In this document: piece after piece, positions 17,400 to 24,741 of the stretch
How the letters are laid out: each line of letters opens with the position of its first letter
Numbering within the stretch: the first letter of the stretch is position 1
NCBI RefSeq assembly: GCF_900188485.1
Contig: NZ_FZPH01000024.1
Span: 1-64,000 of the forward strand
Source of the DNA: Asanoa hainanensis
GTDB lineage: Bacteria; Actinomycetota; Actinomycetes; Mycobacteriales; Micromonosporaceae
Length of the DNA stretch: 64,000 nucleotides
Direction of reading: 5' to 3'
The notes under the pieces: generated by a model
What the model was told of the DNA's origin: nothing
Seen by the model: only the letters and a program-made list of their open reading frames with translations
Database searches by the model: none
Translations under genes and position numbers: made by a program

Positions 17400-17437
17400 C
17401 GGAGACAGGGCCTCGCCGGCGCGGGGCCCTGTCTCCG
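17400..17437 (+). terminator. Hairpin 2, compensated copy of hairpin 1
   Basis: A 13-bp perfect stem, CGGAGACAGGGCC (17400-17412) with its complement at 17425-17437, is the duplicated version of the hairpin at 17310. It also lacks a T tract. Pairing has been preserved despite sequence divergence, which supports a functional RNA structure. Confidence 0.6.
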
Positions 17438-17486
17438 TCCGGAGCGCCAGCCATGAACCCGGCGTCGAATGGGCAATAGTCGGGCC

Positions 17487-17884
17487 ATGGACGCAGCGGA
17501 GACCGACCGGGACCGGGTGGCCGACTGGCTCGAGGCCTACGAGCGGGTCTGGCGCACGCCGGGCACCGAGGCGCTGGCCGAGATCTTCACCGAGGACGCG
17601 CGCTACTCGCAGGGGCCGTACGAGGAGCCGGTCCTGGGCCTGGCGGCGATCGGGCGGATGTGGGAGCGGGCCCGGGAGGGCGCGGACGAGCCGTTCACGA
17701 TGCGAGCGAGATCGTCGCGGTCGATGGCGACACCGCGGTCGTCCGCGTCGAGGTCCGCTATGCCGAGCCGCACCCGCACGAATACCGTGACCTGTGGGTC
17801 ATGCGATTCGGAGCCGACGGCAAATGTCGGGAATACGAGGAATGGCCGTTCTCCCCAAAGGACCAGACGACTATGTCCGAATAA
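17487..17884 (+). pseudogene. SnoaL/NTF2-like protein gene interrupted by a frameshift
   Basis: From ATG 17487 the frame encodes a SnoaL-like fold (DWLEAYERVW, EALAEIFTEDARYSQGPYE, GLAAIGRMWERAREG) up to about 17700. The natural continuation (SEIVAVDGDTAVVRVEVRY, then RDLWVMRFGADGKCREYEEW) lies in the -1 frame and ends at 17884. The two halves together give a complete domain of about 130 residues. A one-base deletion near 17700 explains this; a sequencing error or programmed -1 shift is possible, but I see no slippery heptamer. If intact, it would be a small cytoplasmic polyketide-cyclase-like or unknown-function protein. Confidence 0.75.
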
Positions 17885-17975
17885 GACAGTTTAAGCCGGA
17901 CTTTTCGGGCGGAGTGCGGTAGTTGACGGACAGTGCGGGCGTTCGCTGACTTGCCAAGGGCAGTAGGTTCTTCAC

Positions 17976-18665
17976 GTGGCCACGGTCCTCCTGGTCGAAG
18001 ACGACCATGTCGTACGCGGCGCCATGCTGCGGTCCCTCGCCGATCGCGGGCATGCGGTCCACGCGGTCGGCACCGCCCTCGACGCCCTCCGCCGGGTCGC
18101 GGCCGAGACGCCTGACCTGGTTGTGCTCGACCTCGGTCTGCCCGACCTCGACGGCGCCGACGCCCTCCGCATGCTCCGCGGCATCACCGACGTCCCGATC
18201 ATCATCGCCACCGCACGCGACGACGAGCAGGGCATCGTCCGGCTGCTGCGCGCCGGCGCCGACGACTACATGGTCAAACCGTTTACCGGCGCCCATCTCG
18301 ACGCCCGCATCACCACCGTGCTGCGCCGCGTCGGCCGGGCCAGCCGCACCGTCGCACCCGCTGTGCACGAGGTCGGCGGCCTGCGCGTCGACGTCGGCGA
18401 GCGCAGCGCCATGCTCGACGGCGAGGCGCTCGCGCTGACCCGCAAAGAGTTCGACCTGTTGGCCTACCTCGCGGCACGCCCGGGCCGGGTAGTCTCCCGC
18501 CGGGAGTTGTTGGAGGAGGTATGGCGCCAGCCGTCCGTCGGCGAGGATCAGACGATCGACGTTCATCTGTACTGGTTACGCCGCAAGCTGGGCGAGTCCG
18601 CGGCGAAGCCCCGCTACCTGCGCACCGTGCGGGGGGTCGGCTTCCGCCTGGTAGCCCCCGACTGA
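17976..18665 (+). CDS. OmpR-family response regulator
   Basis: The 229-residue protein has a receiver domain with acidic residues Glu8-Asp10, phosphoacceptor Asp52 (LVVLDLGLPD), Thr79 and Lys101, followed by a winged-helix DNA-binding domain at about 130-227 (LTRKEFDLLAYLAARPGRVV, TIDVHLYWLRRKLG). It should bind promoter DNA when phosphorylated by the histidine kinase encoded next. It starts at GTG 17976. The kinase frame begins at or just after its stop. Confidence 0.95.
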   Translation: MATVLLVEDDHVVRGAMLRSLADRGHAVHAVGTALDALRRVAAETPDLVVLDLGLPDLDGADALRMLRGITDVPIIIATARDDEQGIVRLLRAGADDYMVKPFTGAHLDARITTVLRRVGRASRTVAPAVHEVGGLRVDVGERSAMLDGEALALTRKEFDLLAYLAARPGRVVSRRELLEEVWRQPSVGEDQTIDVHLYWLRRKLGESAAKPRYLRTVRGVGFRLVAPD

Positions 18666-18694
18666 GGCCGACGCTGGCCGCGCTGGCGGCCGGC

Positions 18695-20068
18695 ATGACG
18701 ACGATCGTCGCGCTCGCGTTCCTCATCCCTCTGGGCATCGCCGTCCAGAAGGACAATCGGGAGGACGCGCTGTCCGACGCTGCCCGCCGCAGCGGCATCG
18801 TGGCCGGCGCCCTCGCGGTCACCACCGACCCGGCGCAGCTCAACGTCGCGATCGAGGCCGCCGGCGGCGGCATCCACGTGCACGGCATCGAGGCCGGCGC
18901 GAAGTCGCGGGCCGCGGGCGTCGACATCGAGCGCGCCTCGGCCGGTGTCGAGCCCGTCGTGGTCGACGTCGACGGTGGCGCGCTGCGCCTGGAACCGGTC
19001 AGGGTCGGCAACCGGATCGCGGTGATCGAGGTCTTCGTGGCCGACCCGGTGCTCTCGGGCGGTTCTGGCCAGACCTGGCTGCTGCTGTTCGGCATCGCGC
19101 TGGCCCTGGTCGTGACCACCGTGATCGTGGTCGACCGGCTGGCCGGTCGGGCGGTCGGCGCCGCCCGCGAACTGGCCGCGGCCGCGGTTGGCCTCGGCGA
19201 CGGCGACCTGCTGACCAGGGTCAAGCCGAGCGGGCCGCGGGAGCTGGTCGAGGCCGGGTTCGCGTTCAACCGGATGGCCGAGCGGCTCAGCGTCACCCGC
19301 ACCGACGAGTTCGAGCTGGTCGCCGACCTTTCGCACCGGCTGCGTACGCCGCTGACGGTGTTGCGCCTCGACGCCGACGCCCTGGACTCCGACGACACCA
19401 GCATCGGCTCGTTCAGTGAGGCCGAGCTCGACCGGCGGCGCACGATCCGCCGCATCCGCCAGGCGATCGTGACCCTCGAGGGCGAGATCGACGTCCTGAT
19501 CAAAACGACCCGCAAGACCATCTCGCAGGACGCGGGCCCAGGCAGTTGTGACGCGAGCGAGGTCGTACGCGAGCGGATGGTCTTCTGGTCCCAGCTCGCC
19601 GACGACCAGAACCGCCCGCACCGCGTGGTCGGCGCGCACACCCGCATCCAGGTGCCGGTGCCCCGGGCGGAGCTCGCCGCGGCCCTCGACGCCGTGATCG
19701 GCAACGTGTTCCGCTACACCCCGCAGGCCACCGCGTTCGAGGTGGCGATCTCGCGCCGCGACGGCTACGTAGCGGTCCGCGTCGACGACGCCGGCCCGGG
19801 CATCGCCAACCCGGAGCGCGCGCTGCGCCGGGGAGCCAGCGACCGCGGCTCGACGGGCCTGGGCCTCGACATCGCGAAGCGGGTCACCCTGACGGCACAC
19901 GGCTCGGTCAGCATCGACCAGGCCCAACTGGGCGGCGCCAGCGTCGTCATGCTGCTCCGCGACCCGGACGTCCCGGTGAAGCAGGTCAGCCGGTTCGGCC
20001 TGGTCGGCCGCCTGGCCCGCGAACCCGCCGCCCGCCGCCGCCAACGCCGCCGCCCCGACGACGACTAA
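18695..20068 (+). CDS. Sensor histidine kinase
   Basis: The kinase has an N-terminal helix (residues 1-17), a small extracytoplasmic sensor of about 105 residues, a second helix at about 126-146, a HAMP segment, the HisKA site LVADLSHRLRTPL with His214, and an ATPase domain with NVFRYTP (N box), VDDAGPGI (G1) and GSTGLGLDIAKRV (G2). ATG 18695 is the first standard start. The helix would be longer and more normal with the upstream codons LRPTLAALAAG, which begin at CTG 18662 and overlap the regulator stop as CTGA. The true start may therefore be 18662. The kinase should phosphorylate the upstream regulator; the signal is unknown. Confidence 0.9.
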   Translation: MTTIVALAFLIPLGIAVQKDNREDALSDAARRSGIVAGALAVTTDPAQLNVAIEAAGGGIHVHGIEAGAKSRAAGVDIERASAGVEPVVVDVDGGALRLEPVRVGNRIAVIEVFVADPVLSGGSGQTWLLLFGIALALVVTTVIVVDRLAGRAVGAARELAAAAVGLGDGDLLTRVKPSGPRELVEAGFAFNRMAERLSVTRTDEFELVADLSHRLRTPLTVLRLDADALDSDDTSIGSFSEAELDRRRTIRRIRQAIVTLEGEIDVLIKTTRKTISQDAGPGSCDASEVVRERMVFWSQLADDQNRPHRVVGAHTRIQVPVPRAELAAALDAVIGNVFRYTPQATAFEVAISRRDGYVAVRVDDAGPGIANPERALRRGASDRGSTGLGLDIAKRVTLTAHGSVSIDQAQLGGASVVMLLRDPDVPVKQVSRFGLVGRLAREPAARRRQRRRPDDD

Positions 20069-20138
20069 GGGCTTCACGGATCGTGATGGCGCCGCTGCGA
20101 GGTCGCGACGGCGCCGCTTGATCGTCCGGACAAGCCCT
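20068..20138 (+). terminator. Long imperfect hairpin after the two-component operon
   Basis: AGGGCTT near 20068 pairs with AAGCCCT ending at 20138, and TGGCGCCG near 20086 pairs with CGGCGCCG near 20108, with a partly matched GATCG section between. The structure starts at the kinase stop and lacks a T tract. It is probably the transcript end. Confidence 0.45.
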
Positions 20139-20213
20139 GGTCCGCGACGGTTCATCGGACCGTCGGCCGGCGGGCTCTTCCGGAAACGATCGACCGGCGG
20201 CGATACTGGCGCG

Positions 20214-20810
20214 GTGAAGCCGACCTTCCGCCGGACCGCCGGCCTCTTGATCGCCGCCGTCATCTCGCTGCTGGCGTGGCCGTCTGCGGCCTCGGCGCAC
20301 GGCGGCGCGAAGATCACGGTCAACCACGACGGGCGAGGGTCGGTCTGGGTCAACGTGACCTACGAGGACGGCCATCCGGCTGAGGGCTTCGTCGACGCGA
20401 CGCTGACCGCCAAGGAAGCCGACGGTACGACCGTGGCCCCGGCCAAGATGGTCCAGTCGTCGGCGCCCGGCACGTTGGTCTACATGAGCACCCTCCCGGC
20501 CGGCCAGTGGGCCGTCACGGTCGAGTTCGGGCCGCCCATCGCCCGCACCTGTAACGCGGCGTTCCAGGTCGGCACCGCCAACAACACCCAGCAGACCAAC
20601 TGCGACGCACCGACCCCGTTGGCGGCGTCGGCCCCCGCGGGCTCCGGCGACGACGGCGGCAACGGCACCGCGTGGCTGCTGATCACGATCGCGGCCGTCG
20701 GCGGCCTGGTCTGTGCGGTCCTCGCCCTCAAGTTCCGCGGCCGCCGCCAGTCCGACCGCGCCGGCACCCCCGCACCGCAGCGCAAGCAGAAAGCGACCGC
20801 ACGGAAGTAG
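20214..20810 (+). CDS. Secreted, C-terminally membrane-anchored protein of unknown function
   Basis: The 198-residue product has a signal peptide cleaved probably after SAASA near residue 27, leaving a mature N terminus HGGAK. A beta-rich domain of about 110 residues follows (KITVNHDGRGSVWVNVTY, DGHPAEGFVDATL), with a pair of Cys that may form a disulfide. It ends with a Gly/Asp linker, one transmembrane helix at about 149-170 and a basic tail. The His at the mature N terminus and beta-sandwich look recall CopC/YtkA-like domains, but I cannot confirm this. It starts at GTG 20214 and ends near the large inverted repeat. Confidence 0.8.
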   Translation: MKPTFRRTAGLLIAAVISLLAWPSAASAHGGAKITVNHDGRGSVWVNVTYEDGHPAEGFVDATLTAKEADGTTVAPAKMVQSSAPGTLVYMSTLPAGQWAVTVEFGPPIARTCNAAFQVGTANNTQQTNCDAPTPLAASAPAGSGDDGGNGTAWLLITIAAVGGLVCAVLALKFRGRRQSDRAGTPAPQRKQKATARK

Positions 20811-20929
20811 CACGCGTTGCCCGGCGCAAAGGCTCGCGCGAGCGCGCGCTCCCGAGCAGAAAGCGACCAGTAGCGAGGCACCTCGCTCCGCGAGCGAGCC
20901 CACGCCTAAGCCGTGGCCCTTTTCGTGCG

Positions 20930-20995
20930 TTTGCTCTGCATCCATATACGCATCCCTCCCGAGCCGGACTGATGCGTATATGGATGCAGAGCAAA
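20930..20995. repeat. 25-bp perfect inverted repeat between convergent genes
   Basis: The arm at 20930-20954 (TTTGCTCTGCATCCATATAC followed by GCATC) is repeated exactly in inverted form at 20971-20995, with a 16-base spacer. It lies in a 345-base gap between the secreted protein gene and the convergent adenosine-deaminase-family gene, in locally AT-rich DNA. Transcribed from either side it would fold into a 25-bp hairpin, so a bidirectional terminator is the simplest reading. The sequence AAAGCGACC recurs at about 20790, 20861 and 20993, so a mobile or recombination-related element is also possible. Nothing else is recognisable in the gap. Confidence 0.9.
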
Positions 20996-21155
20996 GCGAC
21001 CGCATTAGATGATCTTTAACCCGCAATTCGGGGCGACCGAATCCCGAAAAGCGCCGCTCCGAAAACAATTTTCATGACCCACCCAGCGGAACAGGAATTC
21101 CTCTTCCGCATCCGGCGCGGGCAGGCCGGGACATTGACCTGCCCGCTGGCGACCG

Positions 21156-22178
21156 TTAAACCGCCGGAGCGGCGTACGCGGTGATCTCGTCGGTGATTCG
21201 GGTCTTCTCCCCCGCCGGCAGGAAAGAGGCCTCCACCGCGGCCACCGCCAACCGGGCCACTCCGGCCGCGTCGAGGCCCAGGAGCCGGGCCGCCACCGCG
21301 TACTCGTCGTTCAGGGTCGTGCCGAACATCGGCGGGTCGTCCGAGTTGATGTTGACCGGGACGCCGGCCGCGACCAACACGGGCAGCGGGTGCTCGTCCA
21401 GCGACGCCACCGCCCGCGTGCGGACGTTCGACGTCGGGCTGATCTCCAGCGGGATCCCGTGATCGGCCAGGTAGGCCATCAGCGCGGGGTCCGCCGCGGC
21501 CGAGATGCCGTGGCCGATGCGCTCCGCGCCCAGCTCACGGATCGCGTCCCAGATCGTCTCCGGGCCCGTGGTCTCACCGGCGTGCGGCACCAGGTGCAAG
21601 CCGGCCGCCCGGGCCTTCTCGAAGTACGGCTTGAACTGGGGGCGCGGCACGCCCACCTCCGGGCCGCCCAGGCCGAACGAGACCAGGCCGTCGGGGCGCT
21701 CGTCGAGGGCGATCCGAAGCGTCTCCTCGGCCGCCTCGAGCCCGGCCTCGCCCGGGATGTCGAAGCACCAGCGCAGCACGATGCCGAGCTCCTTCTCGGC
21801 CGCCAGCCGGGCGTCCTCGATGGCGCCGCAGAACTCGGGCGCCGGCATGCCGCGCCGCACCGACGAGTACGGCGTCACGGTCAGCTCGGCATACCTGACC
21901 TGCTGGCGGGCCAGCTCGCGGGCCACCTCGTAGGTCAGGATCCGGACGTCCTCAGGCTCGCGGATCAGGTCGACCACGGACAGGTAGACCTCGATGAAGT
22001 GCCGGAAGTCCCGGAACTCGAAGTACGAGGCCAGCGCCTCGATGTCGGTCGGCACCGGGGTGCTGCCGGCGTGCCGGGCGGCCAGCTCGGACACGATCCG
22101 CGGCGAGGCCGAGCCCACGTGGTGAACGTGCAGCTCGACCTTGGGCAGGCCGGCGATGAACTCGGCTAGGTCGGTCAA
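21156..22178 (-). CDS. Adenosine deaminase-family enzyme (adenosine or aminodeoxyfutalosine deaminase)
   Basis: The 340-residue TIM-barrel hydrolase has zinc ligands His17 and His19 in ELHVHHVG, the catalytic HAGE in LVPHAGETTGP, a GHG-type Zn His in ERIGHGIS, and Asp in NSDDPPMFGT. It would release ammonia from a purine nucleoside. HVHHVGSASP replaces the HLHLEGAL of classical adenosine deaminases. From memory, this variant occurs in the actinobacterial enzymes shown to deaminate aminodeoxyfutalosine in menaquinone synthesis, so that is a serious alternative. No other futalosine-pathway gene is in the window. ATG 22178 overlaps the preceding methyltransferase stop as ATGA. Confidence 0.88.
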   Translation of the reverse strand: MTDLAEFIAGLPKVELHVHHVGSASPRIVSELAARHAGSTPVPTDIEALASYFEFRDFRHFIEVYLSVVDLIREPEDVRILTYEVARELARQQVRYAELTVTPYSSVRRGMPAPEFCGAIEDARLAAEKELGIVLRWCFDIPGEAGLEAAEETLRIALDERPDGLVSFGLGGPEVGVPRPQFKPYFEKARAAGLHLVPHAGETTGPETIWDAIRELGAERIGHGISAAADPALMAYLADHGIPLEISPTSNVRTRAVASLDEHPLPVLVAAGVPVNINSDDPPMFGTTLNDEYAVAARLLGLDAAGVARLAVAAVEASFLPAGEKTRITDEITAYAAPAV

Positions 22179-22960
22179 GAGAGTGCTCCTTGGACGTGCG
22201 CCACCACGAAGACGCGGCGGAAGGGGAAGAAGGCGCGATCATGGCGGATCGGGTACGCCGCCGCCAGCCGCTCACCCAGCTCGGCCCGGTAGGCGGCCCA
22301 GCCGGCCTCGTCGGCACCGAACGCCGCCCGGATCGGGCGCAGCGCGGTGCCTTCGAGCCAGGCGAGCACCGGGTGGTCGGCGGAGTTGCCGGGGAGCAGG
22401 TGCACGTAGGTAGTTTCCCAGGCGTCGACCGCGCAGTTCGAGGTCAGAGCGGCCGCGTATTCCGTGGCGGTGGGCACAGCCATCCGCCGGGCCACCCCGC
22501 TCAGAACGGACGAGAAGCGCGACGAGGCGGCCAGGTCGTAGACCGCGTCGTGGGCCGGCGACGAGAAGTTGCCGGGCACCTGGAACGCCAGCCACGCACC
22601 GATCGGCAGCGCGCCCACCCACCGCCGCAGCAGCTCGAGGTGGTCGGGCACCCACTGCAGCGCGGCGTTGGAGACGATCACGTCGACGCCCGGCGAGGGC
22701 GTGAAATCCCGCAGGTCACCGACGCTGAAGTCAACCGGCTCCCCCAACCCCCGGGCCGACGCGATCATCTCCTCCGACGAGTCGATCCCCCGCACCAGCG
22801 CCGACGGCCAACGGGCGGCCAACGTCGCGGTCAGGGTGCCGGGACCGCAGCCCAGGTCGACGACCTGGCGCGGGGCCTCGGCGGGGATACGGGCGACCAG
22901 CTCGTGGAACGGACGCGAGCGTTCGTCACCGAAGCGGCCGTAAACGGCAGGGTCCCACAT
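22175..22960 (-). CDS. tam: Trans-aconitate 2-methyltransferase-like enzyme
   Basis: This SAM-dependent methyltransferase (about 261 residues) begins MWDPAVYGRFGDERSRPF, the typical start of Tam proteins. It has the SAM-binding VVDLGCGPGTL near residue 35, SNAALQWVPDH near residue 95, and the family's FQVPGNF segment. Tam methylates trans-aconitate, a spontaneous isomer of cis-aconitate that inhibits aconitase. I chose ATG 22960, preceded by GGAAGG, over a longer frame starting at 23035. It is the first gene of a pair with the deaminase and divergent from the aldo/keto reductase. Confidence 0.85.
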   Translation of the reverse strand: MWDPAVYGRFGDERSRPFHELVARIPAEAPRQVVDLGCGPGTLTATLAARWPSALVRGIDSSEEMIASARGLGEPVDFSVGDLRDFTPSPGVDVIVSNAALQWVPDHLELLRRWVGALPIGAWLAFQVPGNFSSPAHDAVYDLAASSRFSSVLSGVARRMAVPTATEYAAALTSNCAVDAWETTYVHLLPGNSADHPVLAWLEGTALRPIRAAFGADEAGWAAYRAELGERLAAAYPIRHDRAFFPFRRVFVVAHVQGALS

Positions 22961-23067
22961 GTGCTGCCACCTTCCGGGCGAGCCAAACCGTACGTACGTC
23001 TTGTTAAGCCAAACACACAGCGGGACCGCCGGCAAGGCCCTTTAAACGTTCCAGATAGGGTTCCCCC

Positions 23068-24048
23068 GTGGAGTACCGCGAGTTCGGCCGGATCGGCCGC
23101 GACGTGTCCGTTGTGGGCCTGGGCGCCTGGCAGCTCGGCGCCGACTGGGGCGAGGTGAGCGCCGACGACGCGTTCGCGACCCTCGACGCCGCCGTCGACG
23201 CGGGCACCACCTTCATCGACACCGCTGACGTCTACGGCGACGGCCGCAGCGAGCAGCTCATCGGTCAGTTCCTGCGCCGGCGACCGGAACAGATCATGGT
23301 GGCCACCAAGATGGGCCGCCGCGTTCCGCAGGAGCGGGCCAACTACACCGCCGCCAACTTCAAGGCCTGGACCGACCGGTCGCGGGCCAACCTCGGCGTC
23401 GACCGGCTCGACCTGGTGCAGCTCCACTGCCCACCGACCGCCGTGTTCGAGGACGACGAGATCTTCGACGCGCTCGACGCGCTGGTCGAGAACGGCGCGA
23501 TCGCCGCGTACGGCGTCAGCGTGGAGACCGTCGACCAGGCCCTCACCGCGATCGCCCGCCCCCACGTGGCCAGCGTGCAGATCATCCTGAACGCGTTCCG
23601 CCTCAAGCCGCTCGACGCGGTGCTGCCCGCCGCGCGACAAAATGGCGTCGGCATCATCGCCCGGGTCCCGCTGGCCAGCGGGCTGCTCTCCGGCCGCTAC
23701 ACCGCGACCACCACGTTCGCGGCCGACGACCACCGCAACTACAACCGCCACGGCGAGTCCTTCGACGTGGGCGAGACCTTCTCGGGTGTCGACTACGAGA
23801 CCGGCCTGCGCGCCGTCGAGCGGCTCAGGCAGCTCGTCCCGGCGGGCATGACCATGGCCCAGTTCGCGCTGCGCTGGGTGATCGACCAGCCGGGCATGAC
23901 GGTCGTGATCCCGGGCGCCCGGGGCCCCGAGCAGGCCCGCGCCAACCTGGCCACGGCCGCATTCGCGCCGCTCAGCGCGGAGGCCCTCGAAGGCGTACGA
24001 GAAACCTATGACGAGCTCATCCGGCCGGCTGTCCACGACCGGTGGTGA
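23068..24048 (+). CDS. Aldo/keto reductase
   Basis: The 326-residue (alpha/beta)8-barrel NADPH-dependent oxidoreductase has the catalytic tetrad in order: Asp51 and Tyr56 (IDTADVYGDGRSE), Lys81 (MVATKMG) and His120 (LVQLHCPP). The C-terminal NADPH-binding part contains VIPGARGPEQARAN. It should reduce aldehydes or ketones; the substrate is unknown. It starts at GTG 23068 and is followed eight bases later by a small membrane protein gene, probably in the same transcript. Confidence 0.93.
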   Translation: MEYREFGRIGRDVSVVGLGAWQLGADWGEVSADDAFATLDAAVDAGTTFIDTADVYGDGRSEQLIGQFLRRRPEQIMVATKMGRRVPQERANYTAANFKAWTDRSRANLGVDRLDLVQLHCPPTAVFEDDEIFDALDALVENGAIAAYGVSVETVDQALTAIARPHVASVQIILNAFRLKPLDAVLPAARQNGVGIIARVPLASGLLSGRYTATTTFAADDHRNYNRHGESFDVGETFSGVDYETGLRAVERLRQLVPAGMTMAQFALRWVIDQPGMTVVIPGARGPEQARANLATAAFAPLSAEALEGVRETYDELIRPAVHDRW

Positions 24049-24055
24049 CGCGGGC

Positions 24056-24259
24056 ATGACGGGCTGGCTGCGGCTGACGCTCGGCCTGTTGGCCATCGTC
24101 GTCGGTTTGGTGTGGACGCTCCAGGGCCTCGGCACCCTGCGGGGCAGCGTGATGTCGGGTGACGACATCTGGGCGATCATCGGCCCGATCGTCACCGCCA
24201 TCGGCCTCGCGGTGCTGGTGGTCGGCCTGCGGGCCCGCACCCGGGCGAAGCGGCGGTAG
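24056..24259 (+). CDS. Small two-helix membrane protein
   Basis: The 67-residue product consists of two hydrophobic helices at about residues 4-24 and 36-57 separated by a short polar turn (RGSVMSGDDIW), and ends in a basic tail. The function is unknown. It starts at ATG 24056, eight bases after the aldo/keto reductase stop, and is closed by a perfect hairpin at 24268. Confidence 0.7.
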   Translation: MTGWLRLTLGLLAIVVGLVWTLQGLGTLRGSVMSGDDIWAIIGPIVTAIGLAVLVVGLRARTRAKRR

Positions 24260-24267
24260 ACAGCGTT

Positions 24268-24299
24268 GAGCCCCGCATACAGGGCAGGATGCGGGGCTC
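24268..24299 (+). terminator. Hairpin terminator after the small membrane protein gene
   Basis: GAGCCCCGCAT (24268-24278) pairs perfectly with ATGCGGGGCTC (24289-24299) around a 10-base loop, nine bases after the stop codon. No T tract follows. It may work in both directions, since the cold-shock gene converges from the right. Confidence 0.7.
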
Positions 24300-24370
24300 G
24301 TCACCGACCCGTGCGAACGGGTCGCTCACTCGGCCGGCGCGTGGCCGGCGCTACGTCTGTATGGGAAACG

Positions 24371-24574
24371 TCAGATGGGGCGGACCTGCTCGGCCTGCGG
24401 ACCCTTCTGGCCCTGCGCGATCTCGAACTCCACCCGCTGGTTCTCCTCCAGCGTGCGGTAGCCGCTGGTCTGGATGGCCGAGAAGTGGACGAACACGTCA
24501 GCACCCCCGCCGTCAACGGTGATGAAGCCGAAGCCCTTGTCTGCGTTGAACCACTTCACGGTTCCCTGCGCCAT
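24371..24574 (-). CDS. Cold-shock domain protein (CspA family)
   Basis: The 67-residue OB-fold RNA chaperone has RNP-1 KGFGFI at residues 13-18 and RNP-2 VFVHF at 27-31, with the standard ending EQVRPI-like C terminus. It binds single-stranded RNA and DNA, and members act in cold adaptation or as general RNA chaperones. AGGAGA precedes ATG 24574. About 167 bases separate it from the p55 stop upstream, long enough for its own promoter and a structured leader as in other csp genes. Confidence 0.97.
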   Translation of the reverse strand: MAQGTVKWFNADKGFGFITVDGGGADVFVHFSAIQTSGYRTLEENQRVEFEIAQGQKGPQAEQVRPI

Positions 24575-24741
24575 GTGTATCTCCTTGTCGAAACTGGCGG
24601 CCGAACGCCGTGCGGCCGGTTGGCCGTTTTCGAGCAGCGGCGCCTGAGTCGGCCTCCATCTCAGCGAAGGAGGTCTCTCAACCCCGATGTCTCAGCAACA
24701 GCGGGGAACAGCAAACCACGTACCGAAAAACTCCGCATAGC

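Larger units (their letters stand above)
17262..17460 (+). repeat. Diverged tandem duplication spanning the end of the efflux gene
   Basis: Unit 1 (about 17258-17350) covers the last 12 codons of the efflux gene and the following hairpin. Unit 2 (about 17351-17447) repeats it with substitutions: GTCATCGTCGAACCGGCCT becomes ATCATCGCCGAACAGGCCT, and the hairpin is repeated. A short start of a third unit, CCAGCCATGAACC, follows at about 17448. The two hairpin stems differ at several places, but changes on one arm are matched on the other. Confidence 0.8.
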
